DNA from: an uncultured Sphingobium sp.
GTDB taxonomy: Bacteria; Pseudomonadota; Alphaproteobacteria; Sphingomonadales; Sphingomonadaceae
Direction: 5' to 3'
Assembly: GCA_913773715.1 (NCBI GenBank)
Contig: CAJYHD010000174.1
Coordinates: 1 to 6,418, forward strand
DNA: 6,418 nt
Shown here: piece after piece, positions 1-5,667 of the stretch
Numbering within the stretch: position 1 is the first letter of the stretch
How the letters are laid out: each line of letters opens with the position of its first letter
Made by a program: the position numbers and the translations under genes
The notes under the pieces: generated by a model
Told to the model about the DNA's origin: nothing
Database searches by the model: none
Seen by the model: only the letters and a program-made list of their open reading frames with translations

Positions 1-87
1 TTGACCCACATATGACATCCAAACCATAATATCAGGCGGGTCACTTCTCGGTGGAAATCCCGGGTCAACTCTCAGTGGCAATCAACA
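1..87 (+). mobile_element. Right end of an IS21-family insertion sequence (body outside the window)
   Basis: The segment ends in CAATCAACA at 79-87 and carries two near-identical repeats 24 bases apart just inside that end. IS21-family elements have several such repeats at each terminus and finish in ...CA, usually ...ACA on the right side, so the element body would lie left of base 1. Bases 1-15 read TTG ACC CAC ATA TGA, which could be the last codons of an istB gene, but this is too short to identify. A relic end without a complete element is equally possible. The family call rests on terminus architecture alone, because no transposase sequence is visible. Confidence 0.6.
38..84 (+). repeat. 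Two tandem IS21-type terminal repeats, 24-base period
   Basis: Copies at 38-60 and 62-84 match at 18 of 23 positions by eye. Shared core: GGGTCA, then TCTC, GTGG and AATC at the same offsets. In IS21-type elements such repeats are the binding sites of the IstA transposase. The sequence differs from the repeat pair at 2694-2739, so the two ends belong to different IS21-type elements. Confidence 0.65.
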
Positions 88-236
88 TTCAGGTGGCGTC
101 GGTTGGCTCAACGTGGTGGAAACCAGCCTCGCCGCTTACGAGCAGCAAACGATGAAATCGTACCGTCGTTCATGGGGCTGGCGGCGGAGCGCAAAATGCC
201 GGTTGTGGTGCGGCACCGGCGGTTCCGCAGCATCGA
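88..236. other. Non-coding spacer between IS end and nuclease gene
   Basis: This is about 150 bases between the inferred IS terminus and the stop codon of the nuclease gene. I see no recognisable gene, RNA, hairpin followed by T-run, or other repeat. Short open frames cross it on both strands, but none resembles a protein I know and some continue antisense into the nuclease gene. Confidence 0.4.
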
Positions 237-941
237 TTATATCGGTAGATGCTCCATCTTGATGCCCCAAAAGTCTGCGGGCGCGGAATACTTGTCGATC
301 GTGTTGCTTGAGCAATAGGCCACAAGCCCGGAAGGCGGTCCGTTGTAAAGGCAAGGTGACCACCACACGAACCAGTGCGGATCGGGATAGGCATGGCAGT
401 CCCAGCGCTTCATCGTCATTTCGCGGCGGACACCCAAGAGTTCTTTGAGTAGTGCCTTGGTGAACGGTCGGTGTTTGGCCTCCACGCCGACCAGAACCTC
501 GTCGGGCGTCGGCCGTCCGTCGGTTCCCGGCATGACCAGCACGATGTCGAGCTCATGACATTTGCCGTAGAGATAACCGGTCAATGCTTTGGCGCTGGGA
601 CCCGCGCTGATCGCCAGGCACTCGATATCGACCCACAGCTCGCCGACCGGTATTCCTTGGTCGTCGATCCGAATATACGGCCAATCTGTGCGGTCAATCG
701 GACCGCCTTTTGCCCGAAACGTCACCGAGGTTCCGTGGACCAAGGTGAACGACAGCGTCGGGCGCTTCGCCTTGAGTTCGCGGATGACCGCGATCAGCGC
801 ATGTAGCTCATAGGCCTTGTCCTGCAGGGTCGCGCCCGCGAGCAGTTGGCGGGCGGTCAGATGGTCGACCCCGAGATGGCTTTGGAACGCAGCTTTGAGC
901 TTCGCCGTGACGGCGCTGGTTGTTGGCGTGCGCGTAGCCAT
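237..941 (-). CDS. Probable PD-(D/E)XK-fold nuclease, last gene of a three-gene cassette
   Basis: A 234-residue protein, not assignable to a named family from sequence alone. It shows the residue layout of a PD-(D/E)XK (restriction-endonuclease-like) core. An early helix carries KAYELHALIAVIREL with Glu45. Next comes a hydrophobic strand with Asp132 in HELDIVLV, then Glu154-x-Lys156 in VGVEAKHR on the following strand. This matches the E...D...ExK metal-binding and catalytic pattern, so DNA or RNA cleavage is the inferred activity. No signal peptide or membrane segment is seen, so it should be cytoplasmic. The ATG at 941-939 overlaps the TGA of the upstream gene by one base (TGATG), with a weak GGGGA (951-955) nine bases ahead, so translation is probably coupled. 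The C-terminal third is rich in Trp, Tyr and Cys. The frame is intact, but its ATPase partner is truncated, so expression and function are uncertain. Confidence 0.62.
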   Translation of the reverse strand: MATRTPTTSAVTAKLKAAFQSHLGVDHLTARQLLAGATLQDKAYELHALIAVIRELKAKRPTLSFTLVHGTSVTFRAKGGPIDRTDWPYIRIDDQGIPVGELWVDIECLAISAGPSAKALTGYLYGKCHELDIVLVMPGTDGRPTPDEVLVGVEAKHRPFTKALLKELLGVRREMTMKRWDCHAYPDPHWFVWWSPCLYNGPPSGLVAYCSSNTIDKYSAPADFWGIKMEHLPI

Positions 942-1411
942 CAGCGGTCATCCCCGTCGGCGCCCGCGCCGTCATCCCAGAACTCGCGATCCTCGCCGTA
1001 AAGCTCGTCGATAAAACGCCTGAGCTCCTTGATCATGGCATCGGTGTTGTCGACCCTCTCGTAGAGCGAGCGTGTCTCGTCGCGATCATCGAAGACGACC
1101 TTGAAATCGTCGATTGGCTGACCGTCCGTTGCAGTCAGGAGATGCGCGAGACTGCGCCGGTCTTCGTCCAGCGTCCAGCGCGAGCGGGCTTTTAGGAAGC
1201 GTATGAACTCGGCCGCGTAGCGCCGCAGCTGGTCGAGCGGCGCCCTGTCGGCGGAGGAACCGTCGCGCCGATCCGGCTCGTGGTCGCCGGTCTCGATCAA
1301 CGCGTCGGCGGTCGCCCGGTCCCAGTCAGCGAAACCGGCGCGCGCGACTAGCAGGCGAAATTCGTCGAGAATCTCCTGCCAATCACGATCGCTGTAGTTC
1401 TCAAGATCCAT
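941..1411 (-). CDS. Small acidic protein of unknown function, middle gene of the cassette
   Basis: A 156-residue protein beginning MDLENYSDRDWQEILDEF. I do not recognise its family. It is very acidic, with Asp/Glu throughout and a tail ending in a run of Asp and Gly residues. It looks mostly helical, with amphipathic stretches such as LRRYAAEFIRFLKARSRW and MIKELRRFIDELYG. No signal peptide or transmembrane segment is visible. The frame stays open upstream to 1579, but that extension overlaps the ATPase 3' end and is Arg/Ser/Gln-rich low-complexity sequence, so I chose the internal ATG at 1411. The Shine-Dalgarno sequence there is poor. Its stop overlaps the start of the nuclease gene, which suggests the two are made together. 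An adaptor or inhibitor linking ATPase and nuclease is a plausible role, but this is inference from position only. Confidence 0.6.
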   Translation of the reverse strand: MDLENYSDRDWQEILDEFRLLVARAGFADWDRATADALIETGDHEPDRRDGSSADRAPLDQLRRYAAEFIRFLKARSRWTLDEDRRSLAHLLTATDGQPIDDFKVVFDDRDETRSLYERVDNTDAMIKELRRFIDELYGEDREFWDDGAGADGDDR

Positions 1412-1432
1412 CGACTGATTCGGCCTGTGCTG

Positions 1433-1452
1433 TATGCTCGATCGCAAGCATA
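1433..1452. repeat. Short inverted repeat (6-bp arms) in the ATPase-acidic gene spacer
   Basis: TATGCT (1433-1438) and AGCATA (1447-1452) pair around an 8-base centre that itself contains CGATCG. It lies in the 125-base gap between the ATPase stop and the start of the acidic gene, about 20 bases ahead of that start. No T-run follows, so it is not an obvious terminator. It could be an operator or a mRNA hairpin affecting the downstream start, or it could be chance. Confidence 0.3.
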
Positions 1453-1536
1453 GCGACTGCGGGGCGCCAGAGCAGCCCGCACGCTGCGGTCGTTGCGCGG
1501 AGGAGTGATCGACTTCTCGGTCACGATCGCGCCGCA

Positions 1537-2514
1537 CTAGTGATGATGCGCCGGCCGCGTCCTGAGCGACTCCACCCACGCGCCGAGCTCCTGGACATGT
1601 TTTAGCAGATCATCCGGCGGCGGCATTGCGGCATTGCGTCCGCGGGCCGGATCATGCGCGTCGGTGATGTCGCAGCAGACTTTGAAACCCCGTTCCCACG
1701 CGGTAACATTGGCGGTGTCCAAGCAGACGACCTTTTTGAGATCCTTCGCGTTGATATAGTCTCGGTGCCGCTGCACGACGTTGCAGAACGCGACGTCTTC
1801 GAGCGCACGCTCCCATGTCGATCGCAGGTGATTGTAGAACTTGGCCGCGGCCTCTTCATAGGCAGCTTCATCCTGCGCCTCGAAAAACCGTTTCGCGGTC
1901 CGCGCGTCTTTCTCCAGCGTGTCCAAACGCTGGGCGATCTTTTGTCCCGCCCACGGCAATCCGTCGCTGACGATACCGGCACCGCTTCCCGACACGCTAA
2001 GCGATACATCGGCTTGGGATACCCCGGCTCTAGCCGCCAGGACCTGGAGGTCGTTGAGGAACACCATGTCTTGGGTGAAGACGATGATCTGGCGGGTCGC
2101 GGCTTCCTCGACCAGCCGTTCCGCGACCTTCTGCCGCCAACTATGATCCAGCGACGACACTGGATCGTCGAACACCAGCGTCGATGCAAAGGACGCGGTC
2201 GCGAGCTCGGTCAAAAACATCGCCAGCGCGACGCAGGTCTGCTCGCCTTCGCTAAGCACATTATGCACTTTCGCCTTCGGGTTAGCGAACAGGCGCACCT
2301 GATATTGCGGCGATCCGAATCTGCCGCCCGAGCGTGTGATGTCGACGCGAACCCTCCCAGCCGCGAGCTTTTGAATTTCCTCCTGAAAGCGGTCTCGGAC
2401 GCGCGGCGTGATCACCTCATCCGCAATGGAATTGCCCAACTTGGTGATAGCGGCCGTGTTCGTCTCGCCGATCCCAAGATGACCACCGCGCTCCTCGACT
2501 GCGTCACCCATCAT
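1537..2514 (-). pseudogene. AAA/ABC-type ATPase (AAA_13/RloC-PrrC-like), 5'-truncated, C-terminal part only
   Basis: The open frame codes 325 residues and holds the C-terminal half of an SMC/RecF-like ATPase. Visible motifs are an ABC-signature-like LSEGEQT (residues 87-93), Walker [12 protein letters not shown] (111-121) and the D-loop SSLDH (120-124). The C-terminal domain contains [16 protein letters not shown] and ends near [17 protein letters not shown]. Such proteins normally run to several hundred residues more, with Walker A near the N-terminus; here Walker A and the coiled-coil arms are absent. The first 17 or so residues ([17 protein letters not shown]) are the antisense of an istB 3' end, so ATPase homology begins near base 2463. 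The switch position, usually His in the motif VFTHD, is Gln148 (codon 2073-2071). ATP hydrolysis by this fragment is not expected. It lies upstream of the acidic and nuclease genes on the same strand, suggesting they once formed one operon. The exact ATPase subfamily is uncertain. Confidence 0.75.
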
Positions 2515-2568
2515 TGCGACATCGTCGAGACCGGCAATGACAGCTGGCGCTTCAAAAACCGCAGCTGA
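2461..2568 (+). pseudogene. istB: 3' fragment of istB, the IS21-family helper ATPase
   Basis: The plus-strand frame ending with TGA at 2566-2568 reads [12 protein letters not shown], then [18 protein letters not shown]. This is the characteristic C-terminus of one group of IstB proteins, the AAA+ helper that acts with the IstA transposase. Only about the last 35 codons remain of a protein normally near 250 residues. Upstream of about 2461-2470 the DNA becomes the antisense of the ATPase gene, although the frame stays open far upstream (to 1654) with no IstB-like residues. istA and most of istB have therefore been lost. The fragment cannot be functional. Confidence 0.82.
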
Positions 2569-2597
2569 TCCGCCCCACAGCCCACAATTAGAAGATG

Positions 2598-2658
2598 CCT
2601 TGCGCTGCGCGCGCCTCCGGTCGGGCTACGCCCTCCCTACGCCGCGCGCAGCGCAAGG
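2598..2658. repeat. Perfect 16-bp inverted repeat downstream of istB
   Basis: The left arm CCTTGCGCTGCGCGCG (2598-2613) and the right arm (2643-2658) are exact reverse complements around a 29-base loop. The stem is very GC-rich and would form a strong hairpin in RNA of either strand. It starts 30 bases after the istB stop, so it may end or insulate istAB transcription. No T-run follows on either side, so factor-independent termination is not assured. Confidence 0.6.
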
Positions 2659-2693
2659 AAGCGCGTTACATCATCCATGCGCAATCCTGACAG

Positions 2694-2739
2694 GGGGTCC
2701 CTTTTGCGCGCCGATAAGGGGGCCCGTTTGCACGCCGAT
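2694..2739 (+). repeat. Two tandem IS21-type terminal repeats, 24-base period
   Basis: Copies at 2694-2715 and 2718-2739 match at 19 of 22 positions (GGGG, CCC, TTTGC, CGCCGAT shared). They sit immediately inside the inferred IS terminus at 2744. The 24-base spacing equals that of the pair at 38-84, although the sequences differ. Expected role: transposase-binding sites at the right end. Confidence 0.75.
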
Positions 2740-2744
2740 TGACA

Positions 2745-2837
2745 GGTTTGGGCGTAGAGCGCAGCATAGTCGGCTATCGCCTGGTGGAGATCGGGCAGAA
2801 CCGAGATGCTGAGCTTGGTCGGCGTGCGATCGGGCAC
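2745..2837 (-). pseudogene. DUF2274-like gene fragment interrupted by the IS21 element
   Basis: About 31 codons remain: PDRTPTKLSISVLPDLHQ then AIADYAALYAQT, after which the frame enters the IS end (reading CQSACKRA). The pattern of Lys/Thr-Leu-Ser-Ile, then Leu-Pro-x-x-Leu-His and a Tyr-Ala-x-x-Tyr-Ala helix resembles the N-terminal half of DUF2274 proteins. Those are small proteins of roughly 70-100 residues, usually encoded just after trbI in conjugative transfer operons. The only start available is GTG at 2837-2835, with no visible ribosome site, and an in-frame stop lies at 2861-2859, so the 5' side may be damaged too. No trb gene is seen to the right. The function of DUF2274 is unknown; a link to conjugation is inferred from its usual neighbours. 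Confidence 0.58.
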
Positions 2838-2989
2838 GGGTAGCGATCGAGCGAAATCTCATCGTCAAAAGAGATGGGGTAGTTGCCGCCCTGCCGACGG
2901 CATCACGATGTGCTAAAAGAGCTGATTGCCCAGTCCAAAGCCGCAATGGCGGATGATCACAGCGGTGACGAAGTCGGTTGCTCCAACGT
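2838..2989. other. Spacer between the mobile-element scar and the alcohol dehydrogenase gene
   Basis: About 150 bases with no recognisable coding sequence on either strand. A small palindrome CCGCAATGGCGG (2941-2952) lies about 40 bases past the alcohol dehydrogenase stop. On the minus strand it is followed by CTTT, a poor candidate terminator with a 4-bp stem. A junction between the catabolic locus and the mobile region must lie somewhere here. Confidence 0.35.
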
Positions 2990-4093
2990 TCAGGGGATCA
3001 GCACTGCTTTCACGCAGTCGCCCCGTGCCTGCGCCGCCACGGCTTCGTTGATCTGCTTGAGTGGGTAAGTTTTGATCAGCCGATCGAACGGGAAGCGACC
3101 TGCGCGATACAGCTCAACGAGCTCCGGCAGGAAGCCGTCGAGATCGCTGTCACCCTCAATGATGCCATGGATGCGGTGGCCGTACGTGATGAACGATGCC
3201 AGGTTGACCGACAGGCTACTTTCGGGGCGCGGCGGCACGCCGACAAGCCCTAGCAGCCCATGGCTGGTCAGCGAAGCCAGAGCCGCCTCGACAACTGGTT
3301 CCCGCCCGCTTGTTTCGAAGGCGAATTCCACGCCATCTGGAAGGATGTCTCGGATGGCGACGCTGATGTCCCCATTGCCTGGATCAATGACGTGCGTAGC
3401 GCCGAGTGAGAGCGCGAGTTCGCGCCGGGCTGGCACCGGTTCAACCAGGATGATCGTGGCACAATTTTGGATGTGGGCGCCCATGACGGCCGAAAGCCCG
3501 ACAGGGCCGCCGCCGAAGATCGCGATTGTCGATCCCGCAGGGCAGGCAAGCGAACGCATGACACCGCCGGCGCCGGTCTGTAGGCCGCATCCCAATGGGC
3601 CTAGAATGTCGAGAGGAACGTCCTCGGCATCGATCTTCACGACATTGCGTTCGTGTGCGAGCGCATAGCCGGCGAACGAGGACTGGCCGAAGAAATTGGC
3701 CGAGACGGGCTCGCCCGCGATGGAGATGCCCGAGCTGCCGTCGGTTCGGACGCCGGCATAGTTGAGCGCGGGGAAATCACGGCAATAGGAAGGAAGATGT
3801 TCCTCGCAGCGCGCGCAGTGCCCGCAGCTCGAGAAGCTGAGCAGGACGCGGTCGCCGGGGCGCACCTTGGTAACGCCGTCGCCGACCGCTTCGACGATCC
3901 CTGATCCTTCATGGCCGAGGATAGCCGGAAGACGGATCGGAATGAACTGATCGCGGGCGATGAGATCGGTGTGGCACAGGCCTACGCCAGCGATCTTCAC
4001 GCGAACCTCGCCCGCGCGGGGGGGCTCGACCTCGACGGTCTCGATCGTGAAATCGTCATGGGGCTTGCGTGCTATGGCAGCGAGCGTTTCCAT
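2990..4093 (-). CDS. Zinc-dependent alcohol dehydrogenase (MDR superfamily, aryl/allylic alcohol type)
   Basis: A 367-residue medium-chain dehydrogenase that would interconvert a primary alcohol and its aldehyde with NAD(P). Catalytic zinc ligands are Cys40 (GLCHTD), His61-Glu62 (GHEGSG) and Cys169 ([12 protein letters not shown]). The structural zinc lobe uses Cys90, Cys93, Cys96 and Cys104. The Rossmann motif [11 protein letters not shown] spans 193-203, and Glu218 at the end of the second strand (LVEP) suggests NAD rather than NADP. Length and motifs, including the ending [20 protein letters not shown], fit the benzyl/geraniol alcohol dehydrogenase branch (XylB/GeoA-like), but the substrate is not proven. 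The ATG at 4093 was chosen because it gives the normal family N-terminus and has AGGAGA (4101-4106) seven bases upstream; a TTG at 4201 would add unrelated sequence. It follows the aldehyde dehydrogenase gene on the same strand and would supply that enzyme's substrate. Confidence 0.92.
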   Translation of the reverse strand: METLAAIARKPHDDFTIETVEVEPPRAGEVRVKIAGVGLCHTDLIARDQFIPIRLPAILGHEGSGIVEAVGDGVTKVRPGDRVLLSFSSCGHCARCEEHLPSYCRDFPALNYAGVRTDGSSGISIAGEPVSANFFGQSSFAGYALAHERNVVKIDAEDVPLDILGPLGCGLQTGAGGVMRSLACPAGSTIAIFGGGPVGLSAVMGAHIQNCATIILVEPVPARRELALSLGATHVIDPGNGDISVAIRDILPDGVEFAFETSGREPVVEAALASLTSHGLLGLVGVPPRPESSLSVNLASFITYGHRIHGIIEGDSDLDGFLPELVELYRAGRFPFDRLIKTYPLKQINEAVAAQARGDCVKAVLIP

Positions 4094-4197
4094 CGTCGGT
4101 TCTCCTGAAGTGCGTACGCATCCCGATCTGCCGGGGGGTGGTCGTTGTCGGGCTTGGTCCGATGGTCCGAACTGGCCTGCTGAAATCCATGGCGCCG
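4094..4197 (-). promoter_or_regulatory. Intergenic leader of the alcohol dehydrogenase gene, with RBS and an 8-bp tandem repeat
   Basis: The 104-base gap holds the strong ribosome site AGGAGA (4101-4106, minus strand) and an exact tandem repeat TGGTCCGATGGTCCGA (4155-4170, plus strand). No terminator-like hairpin with a T-run is seen, so read-through from the aldehyde dehydrogenase gene is likely. I do not see a convincing promoter. The repeat could be a regulator half-site pair, but that is speculation. Confidence 0.4.
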
Positions 4198-5667
4198 TCA
4201 ACCGAGCGCCATGATGATGGACTTGGGCTCGAGATAGGCGTCGAGTACTTCGCTCCCATTCTCGCGGCCGATGCCAGACATTTTCATGCCACCGAACGGA
4301 AAGGCTGGGTCGGCCAGCAGGATGCAGTTGACGAACACTGTGCCGGCCTCGATGCTGGCTGATGCCTTGTGCGCAGTTGCAAGATCCTTCGTGAAGACAT
4401 GGGCCGCAAGGCCGAAGGCGCTGTCATTGGCGAGCGCGATGGCCTCGTCCATGTCGTCGAAGGCGGCCGTGGCGAGAACTGGCCCGAACACCTCATCCCG
4501 CGCGATCTCGGCATCGGCCGGGACATTGCGTAGGATTGTGGGCGGAAAATAGAACCCCTTGTCGGGAAGCGCGGCACACGCAGTGATCGCCTCGATGCCG
4601 GCCGTCTTGGCTCTGTCGACGAAGCCGGTCACGCGTTCATGTTGGCGGGCGCTGATGAGTGGGCCGAGCTGGCTCGTCCGGTCGCTGCTTGCGCCCATTT
4701 TTTGGGCAGCGCCGACGGCGGCAATGCCATCCAGGACTTCGTCATAGATCGAGCGGTCGACGTAGAGTCGCGTGCCTGCATAGCAGACCTGGCCAGAGTT
4801 GAAGAAACAGCCCATCGCCGCCTGCGGAATCGCGCTTGCAAGGTCGGCGTCGGCGCAGAGGATCGTCGGCGACTTCCCGCCGAGTTCGAGGGTGACGCGC
4901 TTGAGATCGGGCACCGAAGCCTGGAGGATCGCCTGCCCCGTGGCAGTCGATCCCGTGAAGGCGACCTTGGCCACCCGGGGATGGGCGGCGAGAGCAGCCC
5001 CTGTTGCACCGTCCCCGGTCACGACGCTCAGAACGCCGGCGGGAAAACCCGCCTGACGCGCCAGCTCCGCGAGCCTTAATGCCGTGAGCGGCGTTTCGGG
5101 CGCGGGCTTGAGTACGATAGTGCAGCCGGCCGCCAGAGCGGGGGCTATCTTCCACATCGCCAGGACGAGCGGAAAATTCCACGGCGTGATCGCCGCCACG
5201 ACGCCGATGGGTTCCCGCCGTGAATAGACATGATACTGGCCTGGCGTGGCGGCAAGCGTTCCAGCACGGCCAGCAAGTTTGGACGGCCAGCCAGCATAGG
5301 CGCGCAGCCACGAAATGGCTGCCGGCAGATCCACAGTCTCGACAATGGCGACCGGTTTACCGGTATCGAGCGCCTCGAGCGCTGCCAGTGTCAGCAGATC
5401 GGCTTCCATCGCATCGGCCAGCCGGTGCAACAGGCGCTCGCGCGCCAGTGGGTGGAGATCATGCCAGGCGGGAGATTTGAATGCGTGCCAAGCCGCCTCG
5501 ACGATCTGATCGACCTCGGTTGCGCTGGCGACCGGTATCTCGGCAAAGCGTTCGCCCGAACAGGGATCGATGTCGAACAGAGTTGCAGGCGTCGCCACCC
5601 GATCGGGGCCGGCCCACAGGGTGAGATCGGGAAGGGTGAGATCGTTAAAGCCCAGTATCTGGTTCAT
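4198..5667 (-). CDS. NAD(P)-dependent aldehyde dehydrogenase
   Basis: A 489-residue member of the aldehyde dehydrogenase superfamily, full length for the family, oxidising an aldehyde to the carboxylic acid in the cytoplasm. Diagnostic residues are present: oxyanion Asn164 (TPWNFPL), cofactor Lys187 (KPAPETP), the FTGSTATG nucleotide loop (237-244), general base Glu261 (LELGGKSP), nucleophile Cys295 (FNSGQVCYAGTR) and cofactor-ribose Glu392 with Phe394 (EVFGPV). The C-terminal FPFGGMKMSGIGRENG segment is typical. The ATG at 5667 forms ATGA with the stop of the AraC-type gene, so translation is probably coupled to the regulator, and the Shine-Dalgarno sequence is weak. The alcohol dehydrogenase gene follows after 104 bases. 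The substrate is probably the aldehyde made by that enzyme, so an aromatic or branched/allylic aldehyde is plausible; other semialdehydes cannot be excluded. Confidence 0.93.
   Translation of the reverse strand: MNQILGFNDLTLPDLTLWAGPDRVATPATLFDIDPCSGERFAEIPVASATEVDQIVEAAWHAFKSPAWHDLHPLARERLLHRLADAMEADLLTLAALEALDTGKPVAIVETVDLPAAISWLRAYAGWPSKLAGRAGTLAATPGQYHVYSRREPIGVVAAITPWNFPLVLAMWKIAPALAAGCTIVLKPAPETPLTALRLAELARQAGFPAGVLSVVTGDGATGAALAAHPRVAKVAFTGSTATGQAILQASVPDLKRVTLELGGKSPTILCADADLASAIPQAAMGCFFNSGQVCYAGTRLYVDRSIYDEVLDGIAAVGAAQKMGASSDRTSQLGPLISARQHERVTGFVDRAKTAGIEAITACAALPDKGFYFPPTILRNVPADAEIARDEVFGPVLATAAFDDMDEAIALANDSAFGLAAHVFTKDLATAHKASASIEAGTVFVNCILLADPAFPFGGMKMSGIGRENGSEVLDAYLEPKSIIMALG
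5664..5667 (-). promoter_or_regulatory. ATGA stop-start overlap coupling regulator and aldehyde dehydrogenase
   Basis: On the minus strand CCAATGAACCAG contains both the TGA that ends the AraC-type gene and the ATG (M-N-Q) of the aldehyde dehydrogenase. Together with the weak ribosome site ahead of it, this indicates translational coupling and one transcript for both genes. Confidence 0.8.

Larger units (their letters stand above)
2461..2744 (+). mobile_element. Truncated IS21-family element: istB tail plus right terminus
   Basis: In plus orientation the remnant contains the istB 3' end (to 2568), a long hairpin (2598-2658), two tandem terminal repeats (2694-2739) and the terminal bases ...GATTGACA ending at 2744. 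The order istB-then-right end is normal for IS21. The left terminus and istA are missing: the left boundary is a recombination or deletion joint with the ATPase gene, not an IS end. The right end abuts a DUF2274 coding fragment, marking where the element inserted. The target duplication cannot be checked because the left end is gone. Confidence 0.78.

Noticed and set aside
103..318. 71-codon plus-strand open frame near the left end
   Set aside because: Its second half is antisense to the nuclease C-terminus, and it has no recognisable motif or ribosome site.
1412..1579. N-terminal extension of the acidic protein up to base 1579
   Set aside because: The extension overlaps the ATPase 3' end and is low-complexity Arg/Ser/Gln sequence; the ATG at 1411 begins the coherent acidic, helical protein.
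1654..2568. 304-codon plus-strand open frame
   Set aside because: Only its last 35 or so codons (from about 2461) are real istB sequence; the rest is antisense to the ATPase coding frame and has no IstB-like motifs.
2671..2946. 91-codon minus-strand frame spanning the IS end
   Set aside because: It crosses the IS terminus in a different frame from the DUF2274-like residues and has an Arg/Ser-rich composition typical of a shadow frame.
4094..4201. Upstream TTG start for the alcohol dehydrogenase
   Set aside because: It adds 36 residues unlike the family; the ATG at 4093 has a good AGGAGA site and gives the usual length.
4629..5311. Several long open frames on both strands inside the aldehyde dehydrogenase gene
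   Set aside because: They are high-GC shadow frames of a gene with all catalytic motifs intact.
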